This document shows positions 16,595 to 24,099 of a stretch of DNA of 39,919 nt, piece after piece. Numbering within the stretch: the stretch's first letter is position 1; the number at the start of each line of letters is the position of its first letter. Origin of the DNA: Candidatus Zixiibacteriota bacterium. GTDB lineage: Bacteria > Zixibacteria > MSB-5A5 > WJJR01. The position numbers and the translations under genes are program-made. Below the pieces are notes generated by a model that was not told where the DNA came from, ran no database searches, and was given only the letters and a program-made list of their open reading frames with translations. The stretch is from contig JACRMA010000089.1 in the NCBI GenBank assembly GCA_016235085.1, forward strand, positions 1 through 39,919. The letters are read 5' to 3'.

Positions 16595-18118
16595 CTACCC
16601 CAGGCTTCCCACAACTCCCTCCACTGCATCCAGAATCTCCCCGCTCTCGACCACTTTTCGCATGATGTTGTGATCGGGGTACATCGGGCGATCTTCGTCG
16701 AGATGGGCGATGTGTTTGCGGATAATCGAGCGGGCGGTGGAGACACCACGGCCGGGAGTGAAATCGCGAAAGTCGAGTGCCTGGGCGGCGGCCATGAATT
16801 CGATTCCCAGTACGCCGTAGGCGTTTTCGAGAATCTGATCATTCTTCAGGGCCGTGTTCATGCCCATCGAGACGAAATCCTCCTGATCCGCAGCCGCGGG
16901 GATGGAGCCGACACTGGCCGGGGCCGAGAGCATCCGTTGCTCGACAATGAGCGTGTCCGCCGTGTACTGGCTGAGCATCATCCCCGAAAACATGCCGGCG
17001 CCCTTGGTCAGGAAAGGGGGGAGGCCAACACTTAACGCAGGGTTGGTCAGCCGGTTCAGGCGCCGTTCCGAGAGAACACACACCATCGTCACCGCAGTTC
17101 CGGCCAGGTCCATCGGCAGCGATACCGGCGTCCCCTGAAAATTCGCGCCGGTCAGGGTGAGCTTCTTTTCCGGCACAAAGATCGGATTATCGCCGACGCC
17201 ATTGAGTTCAATTTCAACTTGAGTCTTTGCAAACGCGATCGCGTCATGCGCCGCGCCGATCACTTGCGGTGAAGAACGCATGGAATACGCATCCTGGACC
17301 TTGGTCTTGATCTTCCGGGTGATCAGATCGCTGCCGTCGATGCATTGCATGATCGCCCTGGCGCTGCGCACCGCACCGGGAAAACCGCGCAACTCATGCA
17401 ACAGCACATTGTACGGTTTCATATTGGCGAGCAGGGCCTCCAGACTCATGGCGCAGGCGATCTCCGCCTGCTTGAACCAACGGTTCATGTCGTAGAGGTG
17501 AATCGCGCTGATCGCGGTGAGCAGATTCGAACCGTTGATGGTCGCCAGTCCGTCACGCGCCTGCAGTCCCGGGATGGGAATCCCAGCCTTGTTCAAAGCG
17601 TCTTTTCCCGGCAGCCGCTTCCCCTGGTAGAATGCCTCCCCTTCGCCCATCATCAAAAGCGCTATCTGCGACATCGGGGCCAGATCCCCGGAGGCCCCCA
17701 CCGATCCCTTCCGGCACACGACCGGCGTGACGCCACGGTTGAGCAATTCCAGCAGGGTCAGTGTGATTTCAGGACGGCAGCCGGAGTTTCCATGCGCGTG
17801 CACATTGATGCGCCCGGCCATGGCGCCGCGGACATGCTCGATGGGTGCCGGATCGCCGATGCCCGCCGCGTGATTGTAAATCAGGTATCGCTGGAATTTC
17901 TGGACCTGGTCGTCGTTCAGGACAACTTCGGAGAATTCACCGATGCCGGTATTGACGCCGTACATGATTTCATGCGCCTGGATCTTTTCCTCCAGCATCG
18001 CACGGCAGGTCTTGATTCGCGCCAGCGCGTCGGGATGAAGCTGCACTTTCTCCCCGTGACGCGCGATTTTAACGATCTTGTCAACGGTCAATCCGGAACC
18101 ATCAAGGACGATACTCAT
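16595..18118 (-). CDS. hutH: Aromatic amino acid ammonia-lyase, probably histidine ammonia-lyase
   Basis: A 507-residue MIO enzyme that eliminates ammonia from histidine (urocanate) or another aromatic amino acid. The ASG tripeptide that cyclises to the MIO cofactor is at residues 142-144 in GSVGASGDLAPM. The catalytic Tyr is in MYGVNTGIG. N-H at 82-83 (IYNHAAG) occupies the substrate-selectivity site, where HAL usually has S-H, and C-terminal family blocks (GDNPIF, QEDFVSMGM, AQALDFR) are present. The ATG at 18118 has GAGGAG 6 nt upstream; a GTG one codon earlier is possible. No hutU, hutI or hutG is nearby, so a role in a complete histidine-degradation operon is not shown. Tyrosine or phenylalanine lyase remains possible. 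Confidence 0.88.
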   Translation of the reverse strand: MSIVLDGSGLTVDKIVKIARHGEKVQLHPDALARIKTCRAMLEEKIQAHEIMYGVNTGIGEFSEVVLNDDQVQKFQRYLIYNHAAGIGDPAPIEHVRGAMAGRINVHAHGNSGCRPEITLTLLELLNRGVTPVVCRKGSVGASGDLAPMSQIALLMMGEGEAFYQGKRLPGKDALNKAGIPIPGLQARDGLATINGSNLLTAISAIHLYDMNRWFKQAEIACAMSLEALLANMKPYNVLLHELRGFPGAVRSARAIMQCIDGSDLITRKIKTKVQDAYSMRSSPQVIGAAHDAIAFAKTQVEIELNGVGDNPIFVPEKKLTLTGANFQGTPVSLPMDLAGTAVTMVCVLSERRLNRLTNPALSVGLPPFLTKGAGMFSGMMLSQYTADTLIVEQRMLSAPASVGSIPAAADQEDFVSMGMNTALKNDQILENAYGVLGIEFMAAAQALDFRDFTPGRGVSTARSIIRKHIAHLDEDRPMYPDHNIMRKVVESGEILDAVEGVVGSLG

Positions 18119-18364
18119 CACAGTCTCCTCTGCGCCGCCAATCTACGACAGCATCGCGGCTGGGACAACCCGCACCTGCCAACAGCGCCGGGTTTTCCCC
18201 GAGGGCCGTGCAGTTTTGTCAGCGGTCAGACTGACATGGCGCACGAGGCACAGATCCGTGACCGTCAGGTGCGGAAACCAAGTGGGAGGGTGGTTCGCGT
18301 TGGCGGATGACCCTCCCGAAGCGACGGTGGCCGTGTCTGGATGGTTTGCACACGAATCCCCGCG

Positions 18365-19129
18365 TTAATGGGCTACTGGGGGACGTCCCGTCGCGGGCGG
18401 TTCATTCCCAATCGGCAGCGTGTATCGCGTGTGGAGGGAGTCCGAAACCTCGAATGTCACCGACTTCGAAAATGTTGAGTCAGCCAATTCTGCATCGATC
18501 CTGATGCGCAGCGCAGCCTCAGAACCGGCGGCGATCGCGCCACTGGGCGTCTCGATTTTGATCCGCGAGAGCGCTGGGGATACCTGGTGGATTCGAAGAT
18601 CGTGGTTGGACCAGTTCTTCACGCGAACTCTGAAATTCCACGCCTGCGTGCTGGGGGTCTTCTTGACCGTATCCAGATTCAATCCCATGGGAGTAAACGT
18701 CAGCGGCCGGAGGGAATCTGGTTTCGGAGTCGGGTACGCCGTAAAGTCGAGCAAAGGTGGCGGCGCCCCAGGGGACTCCAACTGAATGGTCGACGATTTC
18801 CGGACGAACATGCTGTACGATCCGGTCGAGAATGTCATCTCAACGTCTGTGCTGTCACCAGGCGCCAGCGCTTTCTTCTTGAGTGGTGCTTTCGTGCATC
18901 CGCAACCCGGGCGCACATCCTTGAGTTTGAGCGTGTCGGTTCCGCTGTTCTTCAGCCAGAAGACATGCGCCACTTTCACGTTTTGCGACGTGTAGCCATA
19001 ATCGAACGCTGTCTCCGGGACTTCCAGCTTCGGTCCTCCTGTTTGCGATGGCCCTGGGTCAGCCGCCGGTGAGGGGTTCGCGTGAAGAACCAGGAGGGTG
19101 CCGAGCATAGCGGCGATGTGACCTTTCAT
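18365..19129 (-). CDS. Secreted DUF1573 domain protein (cysteine paralogue)
   Basis: A 254-residue exported protein with a signal peptide (MKGHIAAMLGTLLVLHANPS). The DUF1573 domain, an ASH/Ig-like beta domain, spans about residues 35-140. Its hallmark is DVRPGCGCTKAPLKKK followed by LAPGDSTDVEMTFSTGSY. A second beta domain of similar type fills the C-terminus (about 150-240). The function of DUF1573 is not established; the paired cysteines may bind metal or be redox-active. It lies directly downstream of a close paralogue in which the first of these cysteines is replaced by an in-frame UGA. A hairpin lies between the two genes. Confidence 0.85.
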   Translation of the reverse strand: MKGHIAAMLGTLLVLHANPSPAADPGPSQTGGPKLEVPETAFDYGYTSQNVKVAHVFWLKNSGTDTLKLKDVRPGCGCTKAPLKKKALAPGDSTDVEMTFSTGSYSMFVRKSSTIQLESPGAPPPLLDFTAYPTPKPDSLRPLTFTPMGLNLDTVKKTPSTQAWNFRVRVKNWSNHDLRIHQVSPALSRIKIETPSGAIAAGSEAALRIRIDAELADSTFSKSVTFEVSDSLHTRYTLPIGNEPPATGRPPVAH

Positions 19130-19236
19130 GGTGTACCGTCTCCTATGGATTTATGGTGAACACCGCCTCTGTTGAGCTGGCGGAGATTGGTGATAGAGAT
19201 TGTGGTGGCGCACCGCGAAGCGGTGGCGAACACAAC

Positions 19237-19264
19237 GGGCGCACCGTCAGGAAACGGTACGCCC
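19237..19264 (-). terminator. Hairpin after the UGA-containing DUF1573 gene
   Basis: On the minus strand GGGCGTACCGT pairs with ACGGTGCGCCC (11 bp, one mismatch, 6-nt loop), followed by GTTGTGTT. A second small hairpin (CACCGC-GAA-GCGGTG) lies at 19210-19224. The U-tract is weak, so this may attenuate rather than fully stop transcription into the second DUF1573 gene. Confidence 0.45.
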
Positions 19265-19291
19265 GAATCGAATAGTGTGAAACGAGAACAG

Positions 19292-20122
19292 CTATTTCGT
19301 CTTGATATTCGCGCCCGTTGCCGGAGGCTGCTCCCCAGGTGCGAGCCAGCGCTGGTTTTTGGTGACCGGCACGGTAATCCGGGTCTTCGCCGCGTCGTTG
19401 GCTTCAATCGTAAACGACTTGGTGAAGATTTCACTGGCGATATCTTTGTCAAACTTGACCTTGATCGACTTTTCCTTGCCCGGCTTGATCTGTCCACCCG
19501 GCATGTCAACTTTGACAAACTCGGTCGGAGTCGATACCAGGCTGAATTCCATGGGCTCGGAAGAGACATTCTTGATGTTGACTTCGAATTCAATGCCCTT
19601 CTTCTGCTCCTCGGGTTTGGTCGAATCGAGCGCGATCCGGAATGGTTCGACCTTGAACAATTTCAGAGAATCTTGATTGAAAATCGGCCATGCCTGGAAT
19701 GACAATCCCGGCGGATTCCCCTGTGCATTGCACGCAATGCTGGCGCTCTTCGTGACACGTGAACTGTAATGTCCCGTCGAGAAGATGATTTCGATATCAG
19801 TGCTGTCTCCGACAGCAAGCTCCTTTTTCTTAAGCGGAGCTTTTGTGCATCCTCACCCAGGCCTCACGTCGGTAATTCGGAGTGTATCCTCACCGACACT
19901 CTTGACCCAGAACACGTGCGAGATACTCGAATTCTGCGGCACGTACCCAAAATTGAATGTTGTCTGCGGTACATCGATCTTGGCTTTCCTGATGGGTGCC
20001 GCCTTGGCGGTATCCGGGGCACCGGTCGGCGGTGTCGCCTTCGTGCTGTCCGGCGCGCCAAACGCTGTCGCGCAGGCACCCGCGAGGAGAACTGCCACCA
20101 GTGACCAATTTTTTAGTCGCAT
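19292..20122 (-). CDS. DUF1573 protein with in-frame UGA: candidate selenoprotein (or nonsense mutant)
   Basis: The ORF track splits this gene into 19853-20122 (89 aa, signal peptide plus domain start) and 19292-19705 (137 aa). Both lie in the same frame, and the only stop between them is TGA at 19855-19853. Read through, the protein has 276 residues with the UGA at codon 90: DVRPG-U-GCTKAPLKKKEL, against DVRPGCGCTKAPLKKKAL in the adjacent paralogue. So UGA stands exactly at a conserved cysteine. Residues after it (GDSTDIEIIFSTGHYS) stay aligned with the paralogue, and the C-terminal beta domain is intact to the natural stop. TGA ends ordinary genes in this window (rtcA, exosortase), so global recoding is excluded. 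An AAGGA lies 6 nt before the ATG, and a TATAAT promoter precedes the gene. Confidence 0.75.
19817..19842 (-). promoter_or_regulatory. Candidate bacterial SECIS stem-loop downstream of the UGA
   Basis: On the mRNA strand AAGCTCC pairs perfectly with GGAGCTT around a 12-nt loop GCTTAAGAAAAA. The loop begins 17 nt after the UGA and its first base is G. These values fall inside the commonly used bacterial SECIS description: loop 16-37 nt from the UGA, upper stem 4-16 bp, loop 3-14 nt, G in the first two loop positions. The cysteine paralogue does not keep this stem. One short stem can arise by chance. Confidence 0.4.
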
Positions 20123-20166
20123 TCCGTTTCCTTGGTTGAAGTCTACGTAAACCCCACAGCTTGGCT

Positions 20167-20194
20167 ATTATACGCTTTTGAGAGGTTTCCGCAA
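20167..20194 (-). promoter_or_regulatory. Probable sigma70-type promoter of the DUF1573 pair
   Basis: On the minus strand a perfect TATAAT (20172-20167) lies 16 bp downstream of TTGCGG (20194-20189) and about 45 bp before the ATG at 20122. The -35 matches only partly, but the -10 is exact. Confidence 0.55.
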
Positions 20195-20326
20195 TCGCAA
20201 ACATCATCAATTCAGGGCGGATTCGACCCGACAATGTCTCACTTCGACGGGTCCAAATGACAACTCTGTCTGGGCGTCTATCCTACTCAACATCATGAAG
20301 ATAGCTGGCTTGGCTAACAGATGCCT

Positions 20327-21553
20327 TTAGATGTGAAAGTTGATCCCCGGCAGCCACCGAAGACCTTTCGGATTATTCCCAGCGTGATTCAACAGCCCCA
20401 CTTGAATTCCCCGAAGCTCCGGAGTGCTATTGATCAGGCCGACTATGATCCCGGTCTGGCGCCGTGTCCCAAGATTCACCAGCCCGGCACCGATTCCCTT
20501 CAGTTCTCCCGCCCTGATCACCGGGGCGGCGCCGAGTCCGGATAGAACGTCCCCGGAGAGGTGGATGCCGGAAATCAATATCCCGGAGGCCCGTCTGCTC
20601 GCCTGAATGTTCATTCCGTGAACCGCCAGTCCCCGGATCTCACGAGCTTTGATGCCTGGCAGCGACCACCGCTTGGACCCATCGTCAACACGTGACGGCA
20701 GGGCAATTCCCCCAACCGCAATCCCCCGGATTGTCTGTTCGGTGATAATGACCCCGCCTGCGATCGCAATGCCCGTCATCGTGCCATCGCAAATCGTGGT
20801 CAACCCGGACAGGGCGACACCGTCCACTCTGCCCTCCGTGACTACTGCCAGCCCGGCGGCACCGATGCCGTGCAGGCCGCCCTCGCAAACCGTCGCCAAC
20901 CCGCTGACCACGGCTCCGAACGCATCTCCCTCGGACACCGTGGCGAGGCCCGCGGCATGAACTCCCCAAAGTCCGGTACGCCCGACTGTTGCCAATCCGG
21001 AAGCCGAGACCCCACTGATCTTCCCGTCGGAAACCACCGCAATACCCGCCGCGGCAATTCCGGCAACACGCCGTTCGCCGACCACCGCGATTCCCGCCGC
21101 GCTGACGCCCTCGATCACACCTTCCGAAACTGTGGCGATACCGGCGGCGCTGATGCCGCGCAAGGATGCCTCGCCAACGGTCGCAATCGTACCGACCGAA
21201 AGGCCGTTAATGTGGCGTGCTGCAGGAGCGAGCAACCCGATCGCAACCCCATTAATCACGCCCCGTGACGTCTCACGCGGCCTCCAGAAGGTGACATTCA
21301 ATCCATCGATCTGCTCGATGGCGCGGTCGCTGAGATTAAATCTCAACCCATGAACGCGTGGGCCGTTCCCGATGACGATTCCCCAATCATTCGCGGTTAG
21401 ATTGATAAAAGCGCGTGGCGGGGGAGAGGGGGCTGTCGAATCGGCAGGTGATTGCGCGCCCGCACTGGCGCACATTAACGCGCAAAGCAGAAAAGCCAGA
21501 AAGAGTCTTCGCACAAGATCGCCTCTTACTCGAGTCAAGTTTCCACTGTTCAT
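20327..21553 (-). CDS. Secreted protein with tandem 16-residue repeats (LA_2272-like surface repeat protein)
   Basis: A 408-residue exported protein with a signal peptide (RRLFLAFLLCALMCASAGAQ) and a Pro-rich linker. From about residue 115 it carries about ten back-to-back repeats of exactly 16 residues, of the type GISAAGIATVSEGVIE / GVSAAGIAVVGERRVA. Looser copies follow, and the end (GLVNLG...GIIVGLINS...GIQVGLLNHAGNNPKGLRWL) is typical of LA_2272-type surface repeat proteins of Leptospira and Bacteroidota. The alternating Gly/Ala/Val pattern suggests a beta-solenoid or membrane-associated beta structure. GAGGT lies 5 nt before the ATG. The function of the family is not known. The family name is from memory of its C-terminal pattern. 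Confidence 0.75.
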   Translation of the reverse strand: MNSGNLTRVRGDLVRRLFLAFLLCALMCASAGAQSPADSTAPSPPPRAFINLTANDWGIVIGNGPRVHGLRFNLSDRAIEQIDGLNVTFWRPRETSRGVINGVAIGLLAPAARHINGLSVGTIATVGEASLRGISAAGIATVSEGVIEGVSAAGIAVVGERRVAGIAAAGIAVVSDGKISGVSASGLATVGRTGLWGVHAAGLATVSEGDAFGAVVSGLATVCEGGLHGIGAAGLAVVTEGRVDGVALSGLTTICDGTMTGIAIAGGVIITEQTIRGIAVGGIALPSRVDDGSKRWSLPGIKAREIRGLAVHGMNIQASRRASGILISGIHLSGDVLSGLGAAPVIRAGELKGIGAGLVNLGTRRQTGIIVGLINSTPELRGIQVGLLNHAGNNPKGLRWLPGINFHI

Positions 21554-21660
21554 CGCAACCTCAGCCTGAATTTATGGAGGCGGAGGACATTGTCCAACAG
21601 GCATCCGCAAATCGGAGGCTTCAAGTACTCGAACTCGGGGCTAACCGGCGGAGAATTCGA

Positions 21661-21755
21661 TGTGGCGCGGCCGCCCTCGGCCGCGTGTTGCCCCGGCGCC
21701 GCAAAATCAAGAGTCCGCGCTTCGCGCGGACGCGGCCGAGGGCGGCCGCGCTACA
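21661..21755. repeat. Palindromic repeat family D, 26-bp inverted pair
   Basis: GCGCGGCCGCCCTCGGCCGC lies inside a 26-bp arm at 21661-21686, whose reverse complement, with one mismatch, recurs at 21730-21755. The spacer contains a further hairpin TCCGCGC-TTC-GCGCGGA. The whole could fold as a large cruciform. It occupies most of the intergenic space between the divergent repeat-protein and cupin genes. Confidence 0.85.
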
Positions 21756-21863
21756 TTAGTCTCCGGTATGCAGGAAGGAGCTTCCTCGTAGATGGCGGCT
21801 TTTGTGACGCCGCATTTCCCAATTCCGACGTATATCTGTGCTGTCTCAACGGAGGAATCGGCC

Positions 21864-22208
21864 ATGCCAGTCATCAAATCCAAAGACATTACTTACAAGA
21901 ATGTCCAAGCGGACGGAGTGACGAAGACCACCAAGGCGAGTATCGTCGGCCCGGCGCAGGGTTGGCCTGACCACTCATTGCGCGTGTTTCGAATCGAAGC
22001 GGGCGGCCACACACCACACCATCAGCACGACTGGGAGCATGTGAACTACGTGATTGCCGGAAAGGGAACTCTGACGATTGGCGAGGAGACATTCAATCTC
22101 GCCACCGGCGATTACGCGTACGTTCCCCCGAACACGATGCACCAATTCCGCAACAACTCGGACGGCGAATTCCAGTTCATCTGCATCGTGCCCAATCGCG
22201 GTGCGTGA
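21864..22208 (+). CDS. Small cupin domain protein
   Basis: A 114-residue single-domain cupin. The start is ATG 21864 (MPVIKSKDITYK), with GGAGGAA 8-9 nt upstream; the ORF-track start at 21792 adds residues derived from the intergenic region. Motif 1 is GGHTPHHQHDWEHVNYVIAGKG, with His/His/Glu ligands. Motif 2 is GDYAYVPPNTMHQFRN, with the last His. The metal site is therefore complete. Such proteins range from sugar-binding sensors to dioxygenases; nothing here narrows the role. It stands alone between opposite-strand genes. Confidence 0.88.
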   Translation: MPVIKSKDITYKNVQADGVTKTTKASIVGPAQGWPDHSLRVFRIEAGGHTPHHQHDWEHVNYVIAGKGTLTIGEETFNLATGDYAYVPPNTMHQFRNNSDGEFQFICIVPNRGA

Positions 22209-22233
22209 GGGACGTCTCCGCCTGGAGTAGTAG

Positions 22234-22269
22234 GGTGGGCTTAGCCCACCAAGCGTGCTGCAAAGCACG
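22234..22269. repeat. Palindromic repeat family B plus adjoining hairpin
   Basis: GGTGGGCTTAGCCCACC (22234-22250) is the same design as the copies near 39220 and 39263. It is followed by CGTGCTGCAAAGCACG (22254-22269), a second hairpin. It lies 26 bp past the cupin stop and may serve as a weak terminator, but no T-tract follows. Confidence 0.7.
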
Positions 22270-22304
22270 GGGATGATGCCAGATCTCAGTTCCTGAAATT
22301 AGGT

Positions 22305-22391
22305 GGCACGGGCATCCTGCCCGTGGCCCATGCGGCAGGCCGCCCAATGCGGTGTCTTTGCCGTGACGATCACGGGCAGGATGCCCGTGCC
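22305..22391. repeat. Palindromic repeat family C, perfect 21-bp inverted pair
   Basis: GCACGGGCATCCTGCCCGTG (arm 22305-22325) is itself palindromic and recurs as an exact reverse complement at 22371-22391, giving a nested head-to-head pair 9 bp before the Msr stop codon. It sits between the convergent cupin and Msr genes. Confidence 0.85.
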
Positions 22392-22399
22392 CCCATCCG

Positions 22400-23359
22400 T
22401 CAGAATCGCTTTTGATACGAGTGGCAATACGGCCGATGGCCGTTTTGGTCGTAGTAATTCTGGTGGTACTTCTCGGCTTCCCAGAACGGACCGGCCTTGG
22501 CCAGCTTCGTTGAAACGTCGAGGCCCTTGCTTCGCAGAATTCCAATCAGCTTCTCGGCCACTTGCTTCTGGCTGTCATCGGTATAGAAGATCTCCGAACG
22601 GTACTGGTCGCCGATGTCCGGTCCCTGGCCATCCGCCTGAGTCGGGTCGTGGATTTCGAAGAACAGCCGCGCCAGCTTCTCATAGGTCGTCTTGGACGGA
22701 TCGAATTCGATTTCGACGGTCTCCGCGTGCCCGGTATTTCCCTCGCAGACGTCGCGGTATGTCGGCTTGGCTGTGTGCCCACCCATATAGCCGACCTTGG
22801 CGGAAATCACGCCCTCTGCTTTCTCCAGCAGGAACTCGGTGCCCCAGAAGCAACCGCCGGCAAAATAGGCCTTCTGGGTTTTGACCATCGCGCTGTCCGG
22901 AACAAAATTGAGCGAGATCGAATTCACGCAGTGTCGCGTATTCTTCGCCGTGAAGTGCTCGCCCTCGAACACATGTCCCAGATGGGCGCCGCAACGCACG
23001 CAGGTGATTTCGGTACGCGTGCCATCGGCATCGATCGTGCGCTTGACCGCTCCCGGGATCTCATCATCGAAACTCGGCCAGCCGCACTCCGAATCGAACT
23101 TGTCGGATGATCGATAGAGAGAAGCCCCGCACTGCTTGCAGGCGTACGTGCCTTTCTCCTTGAAATCGTAGTACTTGCCGGTAAAGGCCCGTTCCGTGCC
23201 CTTGTGAATGATGACCGCTTCTTCTTCCGGCGTCAACTTATTGAGAGCCACAGAATTCTCCTTCGGTTTCGTTGCCATCGAAACCAATGCCAGTCCGCAA
23301 ATTACGCCTATTGCGGCCAGGATGATTGAAACCCACATTGCATGCCGTCGGTTGCTCAT
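22400..23359 (-). CDS. msrBA: Membrane-anchored bifunctional methionine sulfoxide reductase MsrB-MsrA
   Basis: A 319-residue fusion that repairs both diastereomers of methionine sulfoxide, probably on the periplasmic side. Residues 8-28 form an N-terminal membrane anchor. The MsrB domain follows (about 38-155), with the zinc cysteines CKQCG and CVRCG, GWPSF, and catalytic Cys in HCVNSISLNF. MsrA (about 160-319) has the catalytic GGCFWGTEF, YMGGHTAKPTY, and a C-terminal recycling-type Cys in RPYCHSYQ. The MsrB-then-MsrA order is one of the known fusion orders. AAAGGG lies 8 nt before the ATG. Single gene, next to a cupin and a lipoprotein. Confidence 0.93.
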   Translation of the reverse strand: MSNRRHAMWVSIILAAIGVICGLALVSMATKPKENSVALNKLTPEEEAVIIHKGTERAFTGKYYDFKEKGTYACKQCGASLYRSSDKFDSECGWPSFDDEIPGAVKRTIDADGTRTEITCVRCGAHLGHVFEGEHFTAKNTRHCVNSISLNFVPDSAMVKTQKAYFAGGCFWGTEFLLEKAEGVISAKVGYMGGHTAKPTYRDVCEGNTGHAETVEIEFDPSKTTYEKLARLFFEIHDPTQADGQGPDIGDQYRSEIFYTDDSQKQVAEKLIGILRSKGLDVSTKLAKAGPFWEAEKYHQNYYDQNGHRPYCHSYQKRF

Positions 23360-23545
23360 AGGACACGCCCTTTCCGGCGACTCTTTCCTCCCTATAATAG
23401 GACGAAATGCATCGCGTATGTATAGGACGATTGCAACCGGATTATTGTTCCCGGCGGCGCGAGGTATTGACAGCCCCTTAGAGCGAACACGCTTGCTGGT
23501 CGGCTCTTAGGCTCCCGTGCTTGGCGGAATCGAAGAATCCGCCAG

Positions 23546-24025
23546 TCACTTCCGCCACAATGCCACCAGGCTGTCGATCCCGGCCACCAGTTCATCCTCC
23601 AGCGCGCCGGTGGAATAGCAGTCCGAATTGCGGCCTGTATCCGAAATGGCGGTCATCCGGCTCTTGACCGTGAGGTTGGTTCCGTTGGCGGAAACCCGGT
23701 GCAGTTCAATGGTCAGTTCGGCATCGTACCGGGATACCGCCGACCGTCGTCCGCTGCGGCAGTGGCCGTAGTCGCGGGATGCATCGAGTTGGAAGGAGCC
23801 GCTGCGAATCAAACCTCTGTCCTGGTTGGTTTCCGCCAGCGGCCATTTTCGTTCGGCCATGTAAGCCTGGACTGTGGACCAGACCACCTCGCGCGAATGT
23901 GCAACCAGATGCGTACTACTTTGGCCCCATGAGTCCGAACCAGTCTGTCCGGAACGGCGGGTAGTCGAACACGAAACGAAGCAAATCATACTGATCAGAA
24001 GAATGACCGAACGCCGGGCGTTCAT
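23546..24025 (-). CDS. Small lipoprotein of unknown function
   Basis: A 159-residue protein with a lipoprotein signal, MNARRSVILLISMICFVSCS, with the lipobox Cys at residue 19. The mature part has AHSREVVWSTVQAYMAERKW and LIRSGSFQLD, an alternation of helix and strand resembling the small domains seen in BamC-like lipoproteins, but the match is too weak for a name. Four further cysteines are not in a known motif. Probably periplasmic, anchored to the inner or outer membrane. It precedes msrBA on the same strand by about 190 bp. Confidence 0.7.
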   Translation of the reverse strand: MNARRSVILLISMICFVSCSTTRRSGQTGSDSWGQSSTHLVAHSREVVWSTVQAYMAERKWPLAETNQDRGLIRSGSFQLDASRDYGHCRSGRRSAVSRYDAELTIELHRVSANGTNLTVKSRMTAISDTGRNSDCYSTGALEDELVAGIDSLVALWRK

Positions 24026-24099
24026 GACACCACCTCCTCGAATCAGATTCGAAATACTCCTGTTTATACGAATCTACTCCACCCAGCATCGAATACACA

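Noticed and set aside
17345-18310. 321-aa plus-strand ORF
   Set aside because: Antisense to the ammonia-lyase gene; no recognisable motif and His/Arg/Asp-rich shadow composition.
18121-18364. Possible small gene between the ammonia-lyase and DUF1573 genes
   Set aside because: Only shadow frames; no start with Shine-Dalgarno and no recognisable peptide. Treated as an ordinary promoter and leader region.
19292-19705. Separate 137-aa gene beginning MSFQAW
   Set aside because: Same frame as the upstream 89-aa ORF; begins in mid-domain and lacks its own Shine-Dalgarno. It is the 3' part of the UGA-containing gene.
20685-20969. Possible CRISPR-like array from 48-bp periodicity
   Set aside because: The periodicity is that of codons for the 16-residue protein repeats; there are no identical short repeats with unique spacers. 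No CRISPR array or cas gene was seen in the window.
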